A DNA stretch of 64,000 bases. Origin: Pseudolachnospira sp051055405. Its GTDB lineage: Bacteria > Bacillota > Clostridia > Lachnospirales > Lachnospiraceae. Below are positions 7,458-16,658 of this stretch, in pieces. The position numbers and the translations under genes are program-made. The notes below the pieces were generated by a model. It saw only the letters and a list, made by a program, of their open reading frames with translations. It searched no databases and was not told where the DNA came from. Positions within the stretch are counted from its first letter, which is position 1; each line of letters starts with the position of its first letter. Location: NCBI RefSeq assembly GCF_051055405.1, contig NZ_CP167068.1, positions 1,426,001 through 1,490,000 on the forward strand, in the 5' to 3' direction.

Positions 7458-8785
7458 AAAGACGTATTTTCCGCAGCATGTGCCTGGTGTCTTTCCTGGG
7501 AATCTTTATAACGGCATTGGCCATTGCCGTACTCCTTTACCAGGAGTTTTATCATCATATGGAAGATGAGCTGCAGACAGAAACGGAATATTTAGCGCAA
7601 GGCGTTGAATCTGCAGGAAAGACCTATCTGGAAATGGTGCGAAGTAAATCCGATCAAAACAGGCTGACCCTGATCGATGTAGATGGCACGGTACTGTATG
7701 ACAGCGAGACTACAGCGGAAATGTTGGACAATCACCTGGAACGGCCGGAAGTCAGGGATGCCTTAACCTGGGGAAGTGGAAAGCATGCGCGTCTTTCCGA
7801 TACCATGGGCCAGCAGATTTTTTATTATGCCCTTCGGCTTTCCGACGGTACGGTATTGCGCGTCTCAAAAGCAGTGGACAGCGTGTTTCGAATGGCCCTT
7901 GGCTGCATGCCGTATTTTATTGGGATTGCGTTATTGGCTGCCGGGGCGGCAATGTTCCTGTCAAAGAAACAGACAGTGCGAATTATTCAACCGATTAATA
8001 ATCTGGATCTGGAAAATCCCATGCAGCAGGAATTGTATGCGGAGCTGGAACCGCTGCTTTTGCGGATTGACCGGCAGAAGGCGGAAAGGCAAAAGACAGA
8101 GCAGCAGAGACAGGAATTTTCCGCCAATGTTTCTCATGAGTTGAAAACGCCTCTTCAATCAATCGTTGGTTATGCGGAACTTCTTCAAAATGGGATGGTG
8201 AAGGCTGCGGATGTGCCGCGGTTTTCGGAGAGGATTTATCGGGAGACAAGACGGCTGATTGTTCTGGTGGAAGATATTATCCGGCTGTCCCAATTGGACG
8301 AGGGACGGGAAGAACAAGAGGATGAGTCGATAGATATTCTGGCTTTGGCGAAAGAGGTTGTATCTCGGTTTGAGGAAAGCGCCGTCAAGAAGAAGATAAC
8401 AATTACCATTGAGGGGATTCCGGTAAAGATCGTTGGCTCTCGTCGGATTCTGGATGAGATGATCGCAAATCTTTGCGACAATGCGATAAAATATAATCGT
8501 GAAAACGGCGTCGTAAACGTGCGGATCGAATCCGATGAGACAGGCGCTTTGCTGACACTGGAGGATACGGGGATTGGAATTCCAGAAGAAAGTAAAGAAC
8601 GGGTCTTTGAACGGTTTTACCGGGTGGACAAAAGCCGATCCAAAGAAACAGGAGGTACTGGTTTGGGGCTTTCGATTGTGAAGCATGGAGCTCAGTACCA
8701 CCAGGGGAAGGTGACGCTTACCAGCGATCTGGGGAAAGGGACCAGAATTTCCATTCATTTTCCAAAAGAACGGATAGATGGATAA
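7454..8785 (+). CDS. phoR: Sensor histidine kinase, probable PhoR
   Basis: A 443-residue membrane kinase. There are two membrane spans (about 10-30 and 150-170) around an extracytoplasmic domain of roughly 115 residues, then a coiled linker, the dimerisation/phospho-acceptor region with His228 in NVSHELKTPL, and the ATPase domain with the N box NLCDNAIKYN, DTGIGIP and GGTGLGLSIV. The arrangement matches PhoR of Gram-positive bacteria; no PAS domain is evident between TM2 and the His box. It overlaps its regulator by 4 bases. Only 24 bases separate it from the next gene and no terminator lies between, so transcription may continue into the YesN/kinase block. Confidence 0.85.
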   Translation: MKRRIFRSMCLVSFLGIFITALAIAVLLYQEFYHHMEDELQTETEYLAQGVESAGKTYLEMVRSKSDQNRLTLIDVDGTVLYDSETTAEMLDNHLERPEVRDALTWGSGKHARLSDTMGQQIFYYALRLSDGTVLRVSKAVDSVFRMALGCMPYFIGIALLAAGAAMFLSKKQTVRIIQPINNLDLENPMQQELYAELEPLLLRIDRQKAERQKTEQQRQEFSANVSHELKTPLQSIVGYAELLQNGMVKAADVPRFSERIYRETRRLIVLVEDIIRLSQLDEGREEQEDESIDILALAKEVVSRFEESAVKKKITITIEGIPVKIVGSRRILDEMIANLCDNAIKYNRENGVVNVRIESDETGALLTLEDTGIGIPEESKERVFERFYRVDKSRSKETGGTGLGLSIVKHGAQYHQGKVTLTSDLGKGTRISIHFPKERIDG

Positions 8786-8809
8786 AAAGAACGCGAAGGA
8801 GGAGAGGGT

Positions 8810-10387
8810 ATGCTTTCTGTTTTAATTGCAGATGATGAAAAAGCAATCTGTTTTTTGCTTCATAAGTTGATTCATTGGGACGAGCTGGGATTGTCTCCCT
8901 TGGGGATTGCATCAAATGGGGCGGAGGCTTACCGGATAGTGGAAGAACAAAAGCCGGATATTGTGATTACGGACATTCAAATGCCAGTGATGAATGGCCT
9001 GGATCTGATTGAGAAAGTGCGGGAGGTCGTCCCGGACACCTCTTTTGTGATTGTCAGCGGATATCAGGAATTTGAATACGCCAAACAAGCGATTCGATTC
9101 GGCGTAGAGGATTATCTGCTAAAACCCATTAAGGAAGTAGAATTGAATTCGATTTTGCAGCGAATCTGCAAAAAGAAGATGGAAAGCAGTGAAATCGCGG
9201 TTCTGCGGGAAGAACGGGAAAAGATGCGGAAGATCTGGCTGACAAAAATTCTGGACGGCGAAGAAGATCAGGCGGAGGCGGGCCGCCAATATTTTCATTT
9301 GGATGCCGGGAGTTTCTATTTCGTGCAGATTTTTGTGGGAAGTGAGAACGATGTGCTTTTTGACCGAGAAAATGAGCTGGTGGCAAAACAGCTGGCCAAA
9401 AGTTATCTGGATGAGTTCGGAGAAAACCTTTCCGATTTGGAGGCAGTGCTGGATTCTGAAGGCTCTCTATCGCTCTTAACCTGTATGAAACGTACCGAAA
9501 AGGAAGAGGAACGCCAAATTTGGAAACTCTATCACGACTTTTTAAACCGGGCGAAAGTGAAGTATGCCAATCGAAAAATTACCATGGCGATCAGCCAGGA
9601 AATGCACTCTTTTCAAGAGCTTCCAGCAGCGGCTCGCAAGATGCGGCGCCTGATGCGCGGAAGGGCCTTCGTAGACCAAGGGGAGCCGCTGTTGCTAGAA
9701 CGCTTTGCTATACCGGATGAGAAAGAGAAGATCGCTTTAAGCCCACAAAAAAAGATTGAGCTGATGCGTGTGATCGATAGTAAGGAGGAAACGGAGGCCT
9801 GGGGATTTTTGCAGGATCTTTTGAAGGCGGAGAAGAAGGAAACGGAAGCGTATCCTTGGGCGATGTTTGAGCTGCTGGAGGTTCTAGGAAATGAGCTCGC
9901 CGCATGCCTGCAAGAACTGGGACTTTGGGATGAGCAGACGGAGCAAGTGTTCCTGCGCTGGAAGCGGCAAATCGCCTTTTACCATTCCTATGGCAAAATG
10001 ACCTGCGAAGTAAGAAAACTGTTGCAGGAAATCTTTGATATCCGGGAGAAAAAGCGGAAAGAAATGGAGAACCGGCCGGTCAAGCTGGCGAAAGCTTACG
10101 TCAATGAACATTATCATGAAGCCGTTACCATGGAGGATGTGGCCGCCTGGACGGGTCTAAACAGTGCTTATTTCAGCAGCCTCTTTAAAAAGAGCGAAGG
10201 GGTTAACTTTACGGAGTATTTGACCCAGGTACGGCTGGCAAAAGCAAAAGCTTACTTGGTGGAAACGTCTTTAAATTTAGCAGAGATTGCGGCAAAAGTC
10301 GGATATACAGACGCAAAGTATTTTAGTAAAGTGTTCATTAAAAATGTGGGTATCCGGCCCGCAGAGTACCGAAAAATCCATTTATAA
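8810..10387 (+). CDS. YesN-type response regulator with AraC-family DNA-binding domain
   Basis: A 525-residue regulator. The N-terminal receiver has Asp55 in ITDIQMPVMNG and the LLKP motif. A middle region of about 300 residues has no motif I recognise. The C-terminal 100 residues form an AraC double helix-turn-helix (NSAYFSSLFKKSEG, then IAAKVGYTDAKYFSKVF). Such regulators act on sugar transport genes with a LytS/YesM-type kinase, which is the next gene. GAAGGAGGAGAGGGT precedes the ATG. The likely target is the binding-protein promoter near 13000-13028, but no operator can be proved. Confidence 0.9.
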   Translation: MLSVLIADDEKAICFLLHKLIHWDELGLSPLGIASNGAEAYRIVEEQKPDIVITDIQMPVMNGLDLIEKVREVVPDTSFVIVSGYQEFEYAKQAIRFGVEDYLLKPIKEVELNSILQRICKKKMESSEIAVLREEREKMRKIWLTKILDGEEDQAEAGRQYFHLDAGSFYFVQIFVGSENDVLFDRENELVAKQLAKSYLDEFGENLSDLEAVLDSEGSLSLLTCMKRTEKEEERQIWKLYHDFLNRAKVKYANRKITMAISQEMHSFQELPAAARKMRRLMRGRAFVDQGEPLLLERFAIPDEKEKIALSPQKKIELMRVIDSKEETEAWGFLQDLLKAEKKETEAYPWAMFELLEVLGNELAACLQELGLWDEQTEQVFLRWKRQIAFYHSYGKMTCEVRKLLQEIFDIREKKRKEMENRPVKLAKAYVNEHYHEAVTMEDVAAWTGLNSAYFSSLFKKSEGVNFTEYLTQVRLAKAKAYLVETSLNLAEIAAKVGYTDAKYFSKVFIKNVGIRPAEYRKIHL

Positions 10388-10399
10388 GCGGAGACTTGG

Positions 10400-11458
10400 A
10401 TGAAAAAGAATAGAGAGATACGAAAACGTCTGATCCGGTGGTATGCCGGCAGGAGGAATGGAAGCCTGTTGGGGCTCTTGCTTCTTGTGGTGGGAGAAAT
10501 TTTTCTTTTGTGGGGAATGTACGCTGCTGCTATCGCTGCGGGGATTACTGCGATGGCGGTGCTGATGCTGTTTATTTTTCTGGGAAGCTGCGTGAATTCA
10601 GAGCGGAACCGTCTGCGGCAAATCAGTGGATTGTTTTTGCAGGAGGCAGAGTATCCCTTTTGGTTTTCCGGTGAAACAGTCGAATTTGAAAATCGTCTGG
10701 AACTTTTGGGGGACTTGCTTCACGAGCTGGGAGACCGGCAGTTCAACCAGGAGCTTTTGTTGGTGCAGGCAAGGATGCGGGCCCTTCAAAATCAAATTAA
10801 TCCGCACTTCCTTTATAATACTCTAGATACCATCCGCGGCTATGCCTTGATGCAGGATTGTACGGAGGTGGCGGAGATGACAGAAGCTCTGGCGACGATG
10901 TTCCGTTATAATATTGGAAAACCAGATGATATGACGACCCTCCAGGAAGAATTGGACAATGTAAAGAATTATTTTTTGATTCAGAAATACCGTTTTGGAG
11001 ATAAATTTTCCCTGCGGCTGGAACTGGATCCGGAAGAGGAAACGTTAAAAAAATATTTACTGCCGCGGCTGTCGATACAGCCTTTGGTAGAAAATGCTCT
11101 TCACCATGGCCTGGAAAATAAGGATGGGGAAGGCGAAGTTCGAATACAAGCATACCGCATGGATGAAAAGCTGGTGATACGGATCAGCGACAATGGTCTT
11201 GGCATGGACCGGGAGACGCTCCTATCTTTGCGGGAGAAATTGGAAAAGGGAACCAGCTTTGATATTGAGCCTACCAGAAAAAGAAAATCCGGAATTGCCA
11301 TTGTAAATTTGAATCAAAGGTTAAAACTGGCATTTGGAGAAGCATATGGAGTTTCAGTATCCAGCTTGGAGCAGGTGGGAACCTTCTTTACCATTACGGT
11401 TCCGGCGATTTGTCAGTCGGAGACACAAAAGACATATGCCTTTGGCAAATCAGAATAG
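10400..11458 (+). CDS. LytS/YesM-type histidine kinase without an extracellular sensor domain
   Basis: A 352-residue kinase. Two closely spaced hydrophobic spans (about 23-58) with almost nothing between them are followed by a cytoplasmic linker, the His_kinase motif with His136 in QINPHFLYNTLD, and an ATPase domain (PLVENALHHGLE, then SDNGLGM). Ordinary YesM proteins have 250 or more residues of extracellular sensor between the spans; here there is none, so the kinase must detect its signal through its membrane part or a partner. The next gene, a catalytically dead transporter ATPase, starts eight bases downstream and is a plausible partner (inference). Confidence 0.9.
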   Translation: MKKNREIRKRLIRWYAGRRNGSLLGLLLLVVGEIFLLWGMYAAAIAAGITAMAVLMLFIFLGSCVNSERNRLRQISGLFLQEAEYPFWFSGETVEFENRLELLGDLLHELGDRQFNQELLLVQARMRALQNQINPHFLYNTLDTIRGYALMQDCTEVAEMTEALATMFRYNIGKPDDMTTLQEELDNVKNYFLIQKYRFGDKFSLRLELDPEEETLKKYLLPRLSIQPLVENALHHGLENKDGEGEVRIQAYRMDEKLVIRISDNGLGMDRETLLSLREKLEKGTSFDIEPTRKRKSGIAIVNLNQRLKLAFGEAYGVSVSSLEQVGTFFTITVPAICQSETQKTYAFGKSE

Positions 11459-11466
11459 GGCAAGAT

Positions 11467-12987
11467 ATGAAAAAGGAAATGGTTGGTATTTATCACGGCT
11501 GCTATCAGAGAAAAAGACAGGTGATTTTGAATCGTCTGGATTTTTCTGTATGCGAGGGGGAAGTCCTCGGCGTAGTTAGCCTGAATAATGATGAGCTGGA
11601 TGCACTCTGCAATGTCTTAACGGGAAATTGTTCTTTAAGTCAAGGAACATTTTCCTATCGGGGGAAAAAAATCGTTCTTAACGGCTATTCTGAAGCGATG
11701 TCCGTCGGCATTTATGGTATTCACCGTCAGTCTGCGATTATTGCGGGAGAAGATGTGGCGTCCAATGTATATGTGATTCCGGCAGGAGGGCGGAAACGAT
11801 TCCATATGCGTCGGGAAAATCAAGAGTTGTTGGCTGCTCCATTGATTCCTTACCCAACCGCATTGGTTCACCGCCAGAGGGCCTATACGATTGTCCGGGA
11901 GTTTTTTGACCATTGGAAGATTGATATCGATGTGAAAAAACGGGCGGAAGACCTATCCCGCGCACAGCAGCTTTGGGTGGAGGTAGCCAGGGCTGTTCTC
12001 GGAGGTGCTCGGTTGATTGTAATGAATCGGATTGGAAATTATTGTCAGATGGAGCCTGGATTTTTGCAGGATATGCTGCGAAGACTAAAAGAACTTCGTA
12101 TCACGGTGGTCTTTGCAGATAATCAGTTAAATCCCCTGATGGAAGTGTCCGATCGGATTCTCGTATTGAAAAAAGGGATGAATGAAGGCGTCTTTGAACG
12201 GGGGGAACTGACAAGAGATCAGTTAGCTTTCTTGTTGGCAGATCGTTCCGTGGCGGAAAAATACGTCCGACAGAGCAGAATGCGGGAAAAGAATTTGTTT
12301 ACCCTGGTGTTTCCAGGGCGGGGGGAATGTAGTCTCATACAAAAGCTGGAACTACATGCGGGCGAGATCGTTGGAATTGCCGATATGACAGAGCGGGCGG
12401 CGGAAGATTTTCAGAGGTTTTTGTCAGGAAAATATAGAGAGAGCGATGGAAAGCTATGGCTCGACGGACAGAAAGTGACGCTTCGCAGCATCAAAGATAG
12501 TATGCGAAAGGGTATTTGTTTGATCGATGGGAGGCTTCCGCATTTCGGCTTGATTCCAAACGAGAATTTGGCGGTGAATTTAAACTATCAAAGATTAAAC
12601 CGGTTTTATCCTTTTTCCAAGGCAGGAGCCAGAACGCTGCTTCGAGTTGCGTTTGAGGAACAGGCGGAGCGTATCGGATGTTTCCGAGAGGATTACAGTA
12701 AATATCCAGAGCAACTGACGGCGATTCAGCAGCTGCAATTGTATCTGGTACGGGCAAGGCAGCTAAAAGCGAAAGTTCTGGTGATGATCTCTCCCAGTAT
12801 TCATTTGGATTTTGTAAGCCGGCAGCAAATGTGTGCATTGATCGACCAGTGCGCGGAAGAAGGAATGGCGATTTTACTCTTTTCTATCAATACTTCTGTA
12901 ATTAGCGATCTATGTGACCGCCTCATTTTGATTCAGGGAAGCGATCTGCGTTGGCTGAACAAGCCAAAAAATATACCCCTAATCTAA
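11467..12987 (+). CDS. Degenerate sugar-ABC ATPase homologue (pseudo-ATPase)
   Basis: A 506-residue homologue of the tandem ATPases RbsA/MglA. It keeps the two-domain fold pattern but loses every catalytic motif. Domain 1: the Walker A region is VVSLNNDELD (36-45) with no GKS/T; the signature is LSRAQQ (163-168); Walker B is LIVMNR, with Asp and Glu replaced by Asn187 and Arg188; the switch His is Asn219. Domain 2: the P-loop region reads GIADMTERAA (303-312); the signature is LTAIQQ (417-422); and Asp-Glu become Ile441-Ser442. The frame is intact, so this looks like a maintained protein rather than a decaying gene. No strong ribosome site precedes ATG 11467, suggesting coupling to the kinase. 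Probable role: regulatory adaptor (inference). Confidence 0.8.
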   Translation: MKKEMVGIYHGCYQRKRQVILNRLDFSVCEGEVLGVVSLNNDELDALCNVLTGNCSLSQGTFSYRGKKIVLNGYSEAMSVGIYGIHRQSAIIAGEDVASNVYVIPAGGRKRFHMRRENQELLAAPLIPYPTALVHRQRAYTIVREFFDHWKIDIDVKKRAEDLSRAQQLWVEVARAVLGGARLIVMNRIGNYCQMEPGFLQDMLRRLKELRITVVFADNQLNPLMEVSDRILVLKKGMNEGVFERGELTRDQLAFLLADRSVAEKYVRQSRMREKNLFTLVFPGRGECSLIQKLELHAGEIVGIADMTERAAEDFQRFLSGKYRESDGKLWLDGQKVTLRSIKDSMRKGICLIDGRLPHFGLIPNENLAVNLNYQRLNRFYPFSKAGARTLLRVAFEEQAERIGCFREDYSKYPEQLTAIQQLQLYLVRARQLKAKVLVMISPSIHLDFVSRQQMCALIDQCAEEGMAILLFSINTSVISDLCDRLILIQGSDLRWLNKPKNIPLI

Positions 12988-12998
12988 AAGTTGCCATA

Positions 12999-13028
12999 TT
13001 GTTGGATTTCCTTTTCATCCGCTATAAT
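12999..13028 (+). promoter_or_regulatory. Promoter of the sugar-type importer operon
   Basis: A perfect TATAAT at 13023-13028 has TTGTTG 18 bases upstream (12999-13004), or TTGGAT with a 15-base spacer. It lies between the pseudo-ATPase stop and the binding-protein gene, so the importer can be expressed separately from its regulators. Confidence 0.5.
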
Positions 13029-13076
13029 AAAATATGTCATTCGAATGAACAAAACCAGATCTAAGAAGGAGACAGT

Positions 13077-14183
13077 ATGAAGAAGCTAAGAAAAGCACTT
13101 GCCATTGTTTTATCAATGTCTATGGTTTTTGGATTAGTGGGATGCGGCAGTTCCAATGATACGACTACGTCGGCTGCCGGCGCAACGACTGCGGCTGCAG
13201 CGGAGACTACCGCTGCCAGCGAGGCTGGTTCTACGATGGTGGAAACCGCGGCAAATCAGGTGGGCACAGAGGACTGTGTCATTGGCCTTAGTATTCTTTC
13301 TATGGCTGCAGAGTTCTTGATTGCTATGGTACAAGGCGCTCAGGACAAGGCGGATGAACTGGGCGTAGAATTGATCGTAAGAGATTGTAATGTAAACAAT
13401 CAGACCCAGGTAGATCAGATTCTGGATATGATCAACCAAGGCGTTAGCTGCATTATCGTAGAGCCTTGGGACAGCGAGGGGATTTCTGTAGCGATTGATG
13501 CGGCTACGGAAGCTGGCATTCCGGTCTTTACAGTGGATACCTCTGGAAACAGCAAGGATATCAAGTGCTGGGTCGCATCGGACAACATGGAGATGGGACG
13601 GATGGCCGGCGAGTACATTGCGGAGTATCTGAAGGAGAAGAACGGTTCTTACTCCGGAAAGGTTGTAAACCTGATGGCTTCTCTGACCTCCACTTCCGGC
13701 ACAAACCGCAGCGCCGGTTTCCACGAAGTGATCGATCAGTATCCGGATATTCAGATTGTGGAACAGAACGCGGATTTGGAAGTAGAAAAAGCGTTAAATA
13801 CCATGACGGATATCTTACAGGCCAACGATGATATCGATGCCGTGTGGTGCTCCGGCGATAACAATGCGATCGGCGTTATCCAGGCCATCGACGCGGCAAA
13901 CCGTTATTATCCTCAGGGCGAAGACGATCATATTCTGGTTGTATCCGCCGATGGCGGTATGGAAATTCTGGATAACATTCGCAAAGGCAAATGCGACGCC
14001 TGCATTTCTCAGCAGCCCATTACCATGGGAGCAGACGCGGTGCAGATGGCGTATGACTATGTCGTAAACAAAGTCGAGCCGAAGAGCGACGTACAGTATG
14101 TCGGTCTGTTTAACATTACGACCGAGAATATTGATTCGAAAGAGCTGGCTGAATTCGGCCTGTGGGCAGAGCAGGTTCGGTAA
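13077..14183 (+). CDS. Sugar-type substrate-binding lipoprotein (RbsB family)
   Basis: A 368-residue periplasmic-binding-protein-like lipoprotein. It has a signal peptide with VGCG lipobox, an Ala/Thr-rich linker to about residue 60, then a type I binding fold of the ribose/galactose family (GAQDKADELGVELIVRD, VDQILDMINQGVSCIIVEP, PVFTVDTSG). It captures the ligand outside the cell for the ATPase and permease that follow. The ligand cannot be read from sequence; relatives bind ribose, other pentoses, inositol or autoinducer-2. AGAAGGAGACAGT is a strong ribosome site. Confidence 0.9.
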   Translation: MKKLRKALAIVLSMSMVFGLVGCGSSNDTTTSAAGATTAAAAETTAASEAGSTMVETAANQVGTEDCVIGLSILSMAAEFLIAMVQGAQDKADELGVELIVRDCNVNNQTQVDQILDMINQGVSCIIVEPWDSEGISVAIDAATEAGIPVFTVDTSGNSKDIKCWVASDNMEMGRMAGEYIAEYLKEKNGSYSGKVVNLMASLTSTSGTNRSAGFHEVIDQYPDIQIVEQNADLEVEKALNTMTDILQANDDIDAVWCSGDNNAIGVIQAIDAANRYYPQGEDDHILVVSADGGMEILDNIRKGKCDACISQQPITMGADAVQMAYDYVVNKVEPKSDVQYVGLFNITTENIDSKELAEFGLWAEQVR

Positions 14184-14204
14184 ATATCCAGAAGGGACCT
14201 TACT

Positions 14205-15695
14205 ATGAACAGTGTTGTGGAATTGAAACATATTTCCAAAGAGTTCCCCGGCGTAAAGGTTTTAGACGATATCAATCTAAGCCTTTACCCGGGAGAGGTC
14301 CTGGGAATATGCGGGGAAAACGGCGCCGGAAAATCCACGCTGATTAAGATCTTGACTGGTCTTTATCAGCCCAATGGAGGCGTCATTGAATTTGAGGGAC
14401 AGGAAGTAAAGCTAAATGCGATAAAGTCGAGAGAGCTTGGTATTTCCGCGATTTATCAGGAACTGACGATTGTTCCAGAACTAAGCCTGGCGGAAAATCT
14501 TTTTCTGGGACATCCGCCGGTATCGGCAAAGGGGATTGTCGATTATAAAAAGTTGTATGCGGATAGTCGGGAAGTGTTAAAGGAGTTGGGAATCAACGCC
14601 TCTCCGGATAAAGTGAAAGCGGGAGATCTGGGAATCGGAAGCCAACAGTTGATTGAAGTGGGAAGAGCCATCGGCAGAAAATCAAAAGTTTTGATTATGG
14701 ATGAACCGACGTCTTCCTTAAGCCATCAGGATACCCTGCGGCTTTATGGGTTGATCCGTAAGTTTCGTGATCAAGGCTATGCCATTATTTTTATCTCCCA
14801 TCATATGGAGGAGATTTTTGAAATCACCGACCGGGTTGCAGTGCTACGGGATGGCAAGGTGATCGATGTAAAACCGACCAAGGAATGGACGGTGGACGAC
14901 CTGGTCTTTGCCATGGTGAATCGCCGGGTAGACCAGCAGTTCCCAGCGAAAGAAAAAGAATCCGGACAGGGCGAAGTGATTTTGGAGCTGAAAAATGTAT
15001 CGAACCATAAGGTACATAACATTAACTTGAAAATTCGGGCCGGAGAGATCGTAGGAATCGCCGGTATTAATGGAGCAGGGCGGACCGAGCTTTTAAAGAC
15101 CATATACGGCTTTTATCCCTATACGGAAGGGGAAATGTATTTTAAAGGAAAGCCTTTGAAGACAAAATCCATTCGTAAAGTTTTAGATCAGGGAATCGTT
15201 ATGGTCTCGGAGGACCGGAAGAAGGAAGGACTGATTCTGAGTCAGGACTGCCAGCAAAATATTGCGCTTTCCCATTATAAAGAGTTGGCCAGCCATGGCG
15301 TAGTCAACGAGAAAAAAGTCCGGAAGATGGCGGAGGAGGGCGTTCGAAAATATGATGTAAAGACCCCTTCGCTGGCAAAGGAAACTGGGAAGCTCAGCGG
15401 TGGAAATCAACAAAAACTGATCTTAGCGCGAATCACTTATGGGAATCCGGTGCTGTTTTTGCTGGATGAGCCCACCAGAGGCATCGATGTGGCGGTGAAA
15501 ATGGAGATGTATAAACAGATGATTGCTTTTGCGGAAGCTGGCGCCGCTGTTATTATGGTGTCTTCTGAATTGCCGGAAGTATTGGGGATGGCGGATCGGG
15601 TTCTGGTGATGCACGAGCATACCATTGTGGCGGACATTCCCAGGGAGAAAGCCACCAGCGAGCTGGTTATGAACTACGCGACAGGAGGAAAATAA
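14205..15695 (+). CDS. Sugar ABC importer ATPase (RbsA/MglA type)
   Basis: A 496-residue tandem ATPase with intact motifs, in contrast to its dead paralogue upstream. Domain 1 has Walker A GENGAGKST (37-45), Walker B LIMDEPTSSL and a switch His in ISHHM; its signature is slightly unusual (LGIGSQQ). Domain 2 has the family's usual modified P-loop GINGAGRTE, signature LSGGNQQK and LLDEPTRGID. It powers uptake through the adjacent permease. Spacing to both neighbours is short, so the three importer genes are one unit. Confidence 0.94.
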   Translation: MNSVVELKHISKEFPGVKVLDDINLSLYPGEVLGICGENGAGKSTLIKILTGLYQPNGGVIEFEGQEVKLNAIKSRELGISAIYQELTIVPELSLAENLFLGHPPVSAKGIVDYKKLYADSREVLKELGINASPDKVKAGDLGIGSQQLIEVGRAIGRKSKVLIMDEPTSSLSHQDTLRLYGLIRKFRDQGYAIIFISHHMEEIFEITDRVAVLRDGKVIDVKPTKEWTVDDLVFAMVNRRVDQQFPAKEKESGQGEVILELKNVSNHKVHNINLKIRAGEIVGIAGINGAGRTELLKTIYGFYPYTEGEMYFKGKPLKTKSIRKVLDQGIVMVSEDRKKEGLILSQDCQQNIALSHYKELASHGVVNEKKVRKMAEEGVRKYDVKTPSLAKETGKLSGGNQQKLILARITYGNPVLFLLDEPTRGIDVAVKMEMYKQMIAFAEAGAAVIMVSSELPEVLGMADRVLVMHEHTIVADIPREKATSELVMNYATGGK

Positions 15696-15696
15696 A

Positions 15697-16656
15697 GTGA
15701 AAAGTTTCTATGAAAAGATTCCTATGAAGGTGCGGGAAGTGATTCCGGCGCTGACGATCTTGATCGCGATGGGAGTCGTATTTTCTTTGGTATCCGGTAA
15801 GTTCCTGAGCTATAATAATATTTCCAATATTTTTCTTCAGGCGACCAGTACAGCTATCGTGGGAGCCGGCATGATGTTCGTCATGATCTGCGGAAATTTT
15901 GACTTGATCGGCGGTTCCATGATGGCGCTGACCGGCGTAATCGCCGGAAAATTACTTTCCGCCGGCTGGAATACGATTCTGGTGATCGTTGTCGTACTGA
16001 TCATGGGGGCCTTGGTTGGGCTTTTTGACGGGCTTTTGGTGACAAAATTAAAGATGCTGCCCTTTATTGTTACTTTGTCGGTATCCATCATGATCGCTGG
16101 TTTAGCGTTGGCGATTTCCGGTGGAAAAACTGTGTACGGGCTTCCGGACAGCTTTACCTGGCTTGGTTCTGGAAAAATCGGCAGCTTTCCGGTGGCGGTT
16201 ATCCTGATGATTCTCATCTTTGCCGTATGTTGGTTTGTCCTCAGCAAAACCGTATTTGGCCATCAGGTGTATGCTATCGGCGGAAACAGGGAAGCAGCTT
16301 TTCTGGCCGGCGTCAATGTACAGCGGGTGGAGCGGATCTGCTATGTGATTTCCGGTATGCTCGTTGTGGTTGCCGGCGTTGTTTTGACGGGACGTATGGG
16401 TTCTGCGGTGGCCAATGCAGGCGAGGGAACGGAGATGAACGCGCTGTCGGGCTTAGTCATCGGAGGAATCTCCATGAGCGGAGGCCGAGGCAACGTAGTC
16501 GGCGCGTTTATCGGCTGCGTCATCATCGCTGCATTGAACAATGGACTGAATATGATGAACGTTTCCGCTTATTGGACGGATTTTGTCCGTGGTTTAATTA
16601 TTTTGCTTGCGATTACCTTTGATGCAGTAAGAAAATTGTCGAAGAGGGATGATTGA
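15697..16656 (+). CDS. Sugar ABC importer permease (RbsC type)
   Basis: A 319-residue membrane protein with eight to ten hydrophobic segments and the RbsC-family signature (SGKFLSYNNISNIFLQ near the start, GGNREAAFLAGV in the ATPase-contact loop, NALSGLVIGGISMSGGRG late). It starts one base after the ATPase stop at GTG 15697, with AGGAGG just before. A single permease gene indicates a homodimeric channel, as usual for this family. Confidence 0.93.
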   Translation: MKSFYEKIPMKVREVIPALTILIAMGVVFSLVSGKFLSYNNISNIFLQATSTAIVGAGMMFVMICGNFDLIGGSMMALTGVIAGKLLSAGWNTILVIVVVLIMGALVGLFDGLLVTKLKMLPFIVTLSVSIMIAGLALAISGGKTVYGLPDSFTWLGSGKIGSFPVAVILMILIFAVCWFVLSKTVFGHQVYAIGGNREAAFLAGVNVQRVERICYVISGMLVVVAGVVLTGRMGSAVANAGEGTEMNALSGLVIGGISMSGGRGNVVGAFIGCVIIAALNNGLNMMNVSAYWTDFVRGLIILLAITFDAVRKLSKRDD

Positions 16657-16658
16657 GA

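Noticed and set aside
11410..11466. Upstream TTG start for the pseudo-ATPase
   Set aside because: It lies inside the kinase gene and adds residues unlike the family; ATG 11467 gives the expected N-terminus.
11467..12987. Treating the degenerate ATPase as a pseudogene
   Set aside because: The 506-residue frame has no stops or frameshifts, its length equals the functional family, and only catalytic motifs are lost; that pattern fits a retained non-catalytic protein better.
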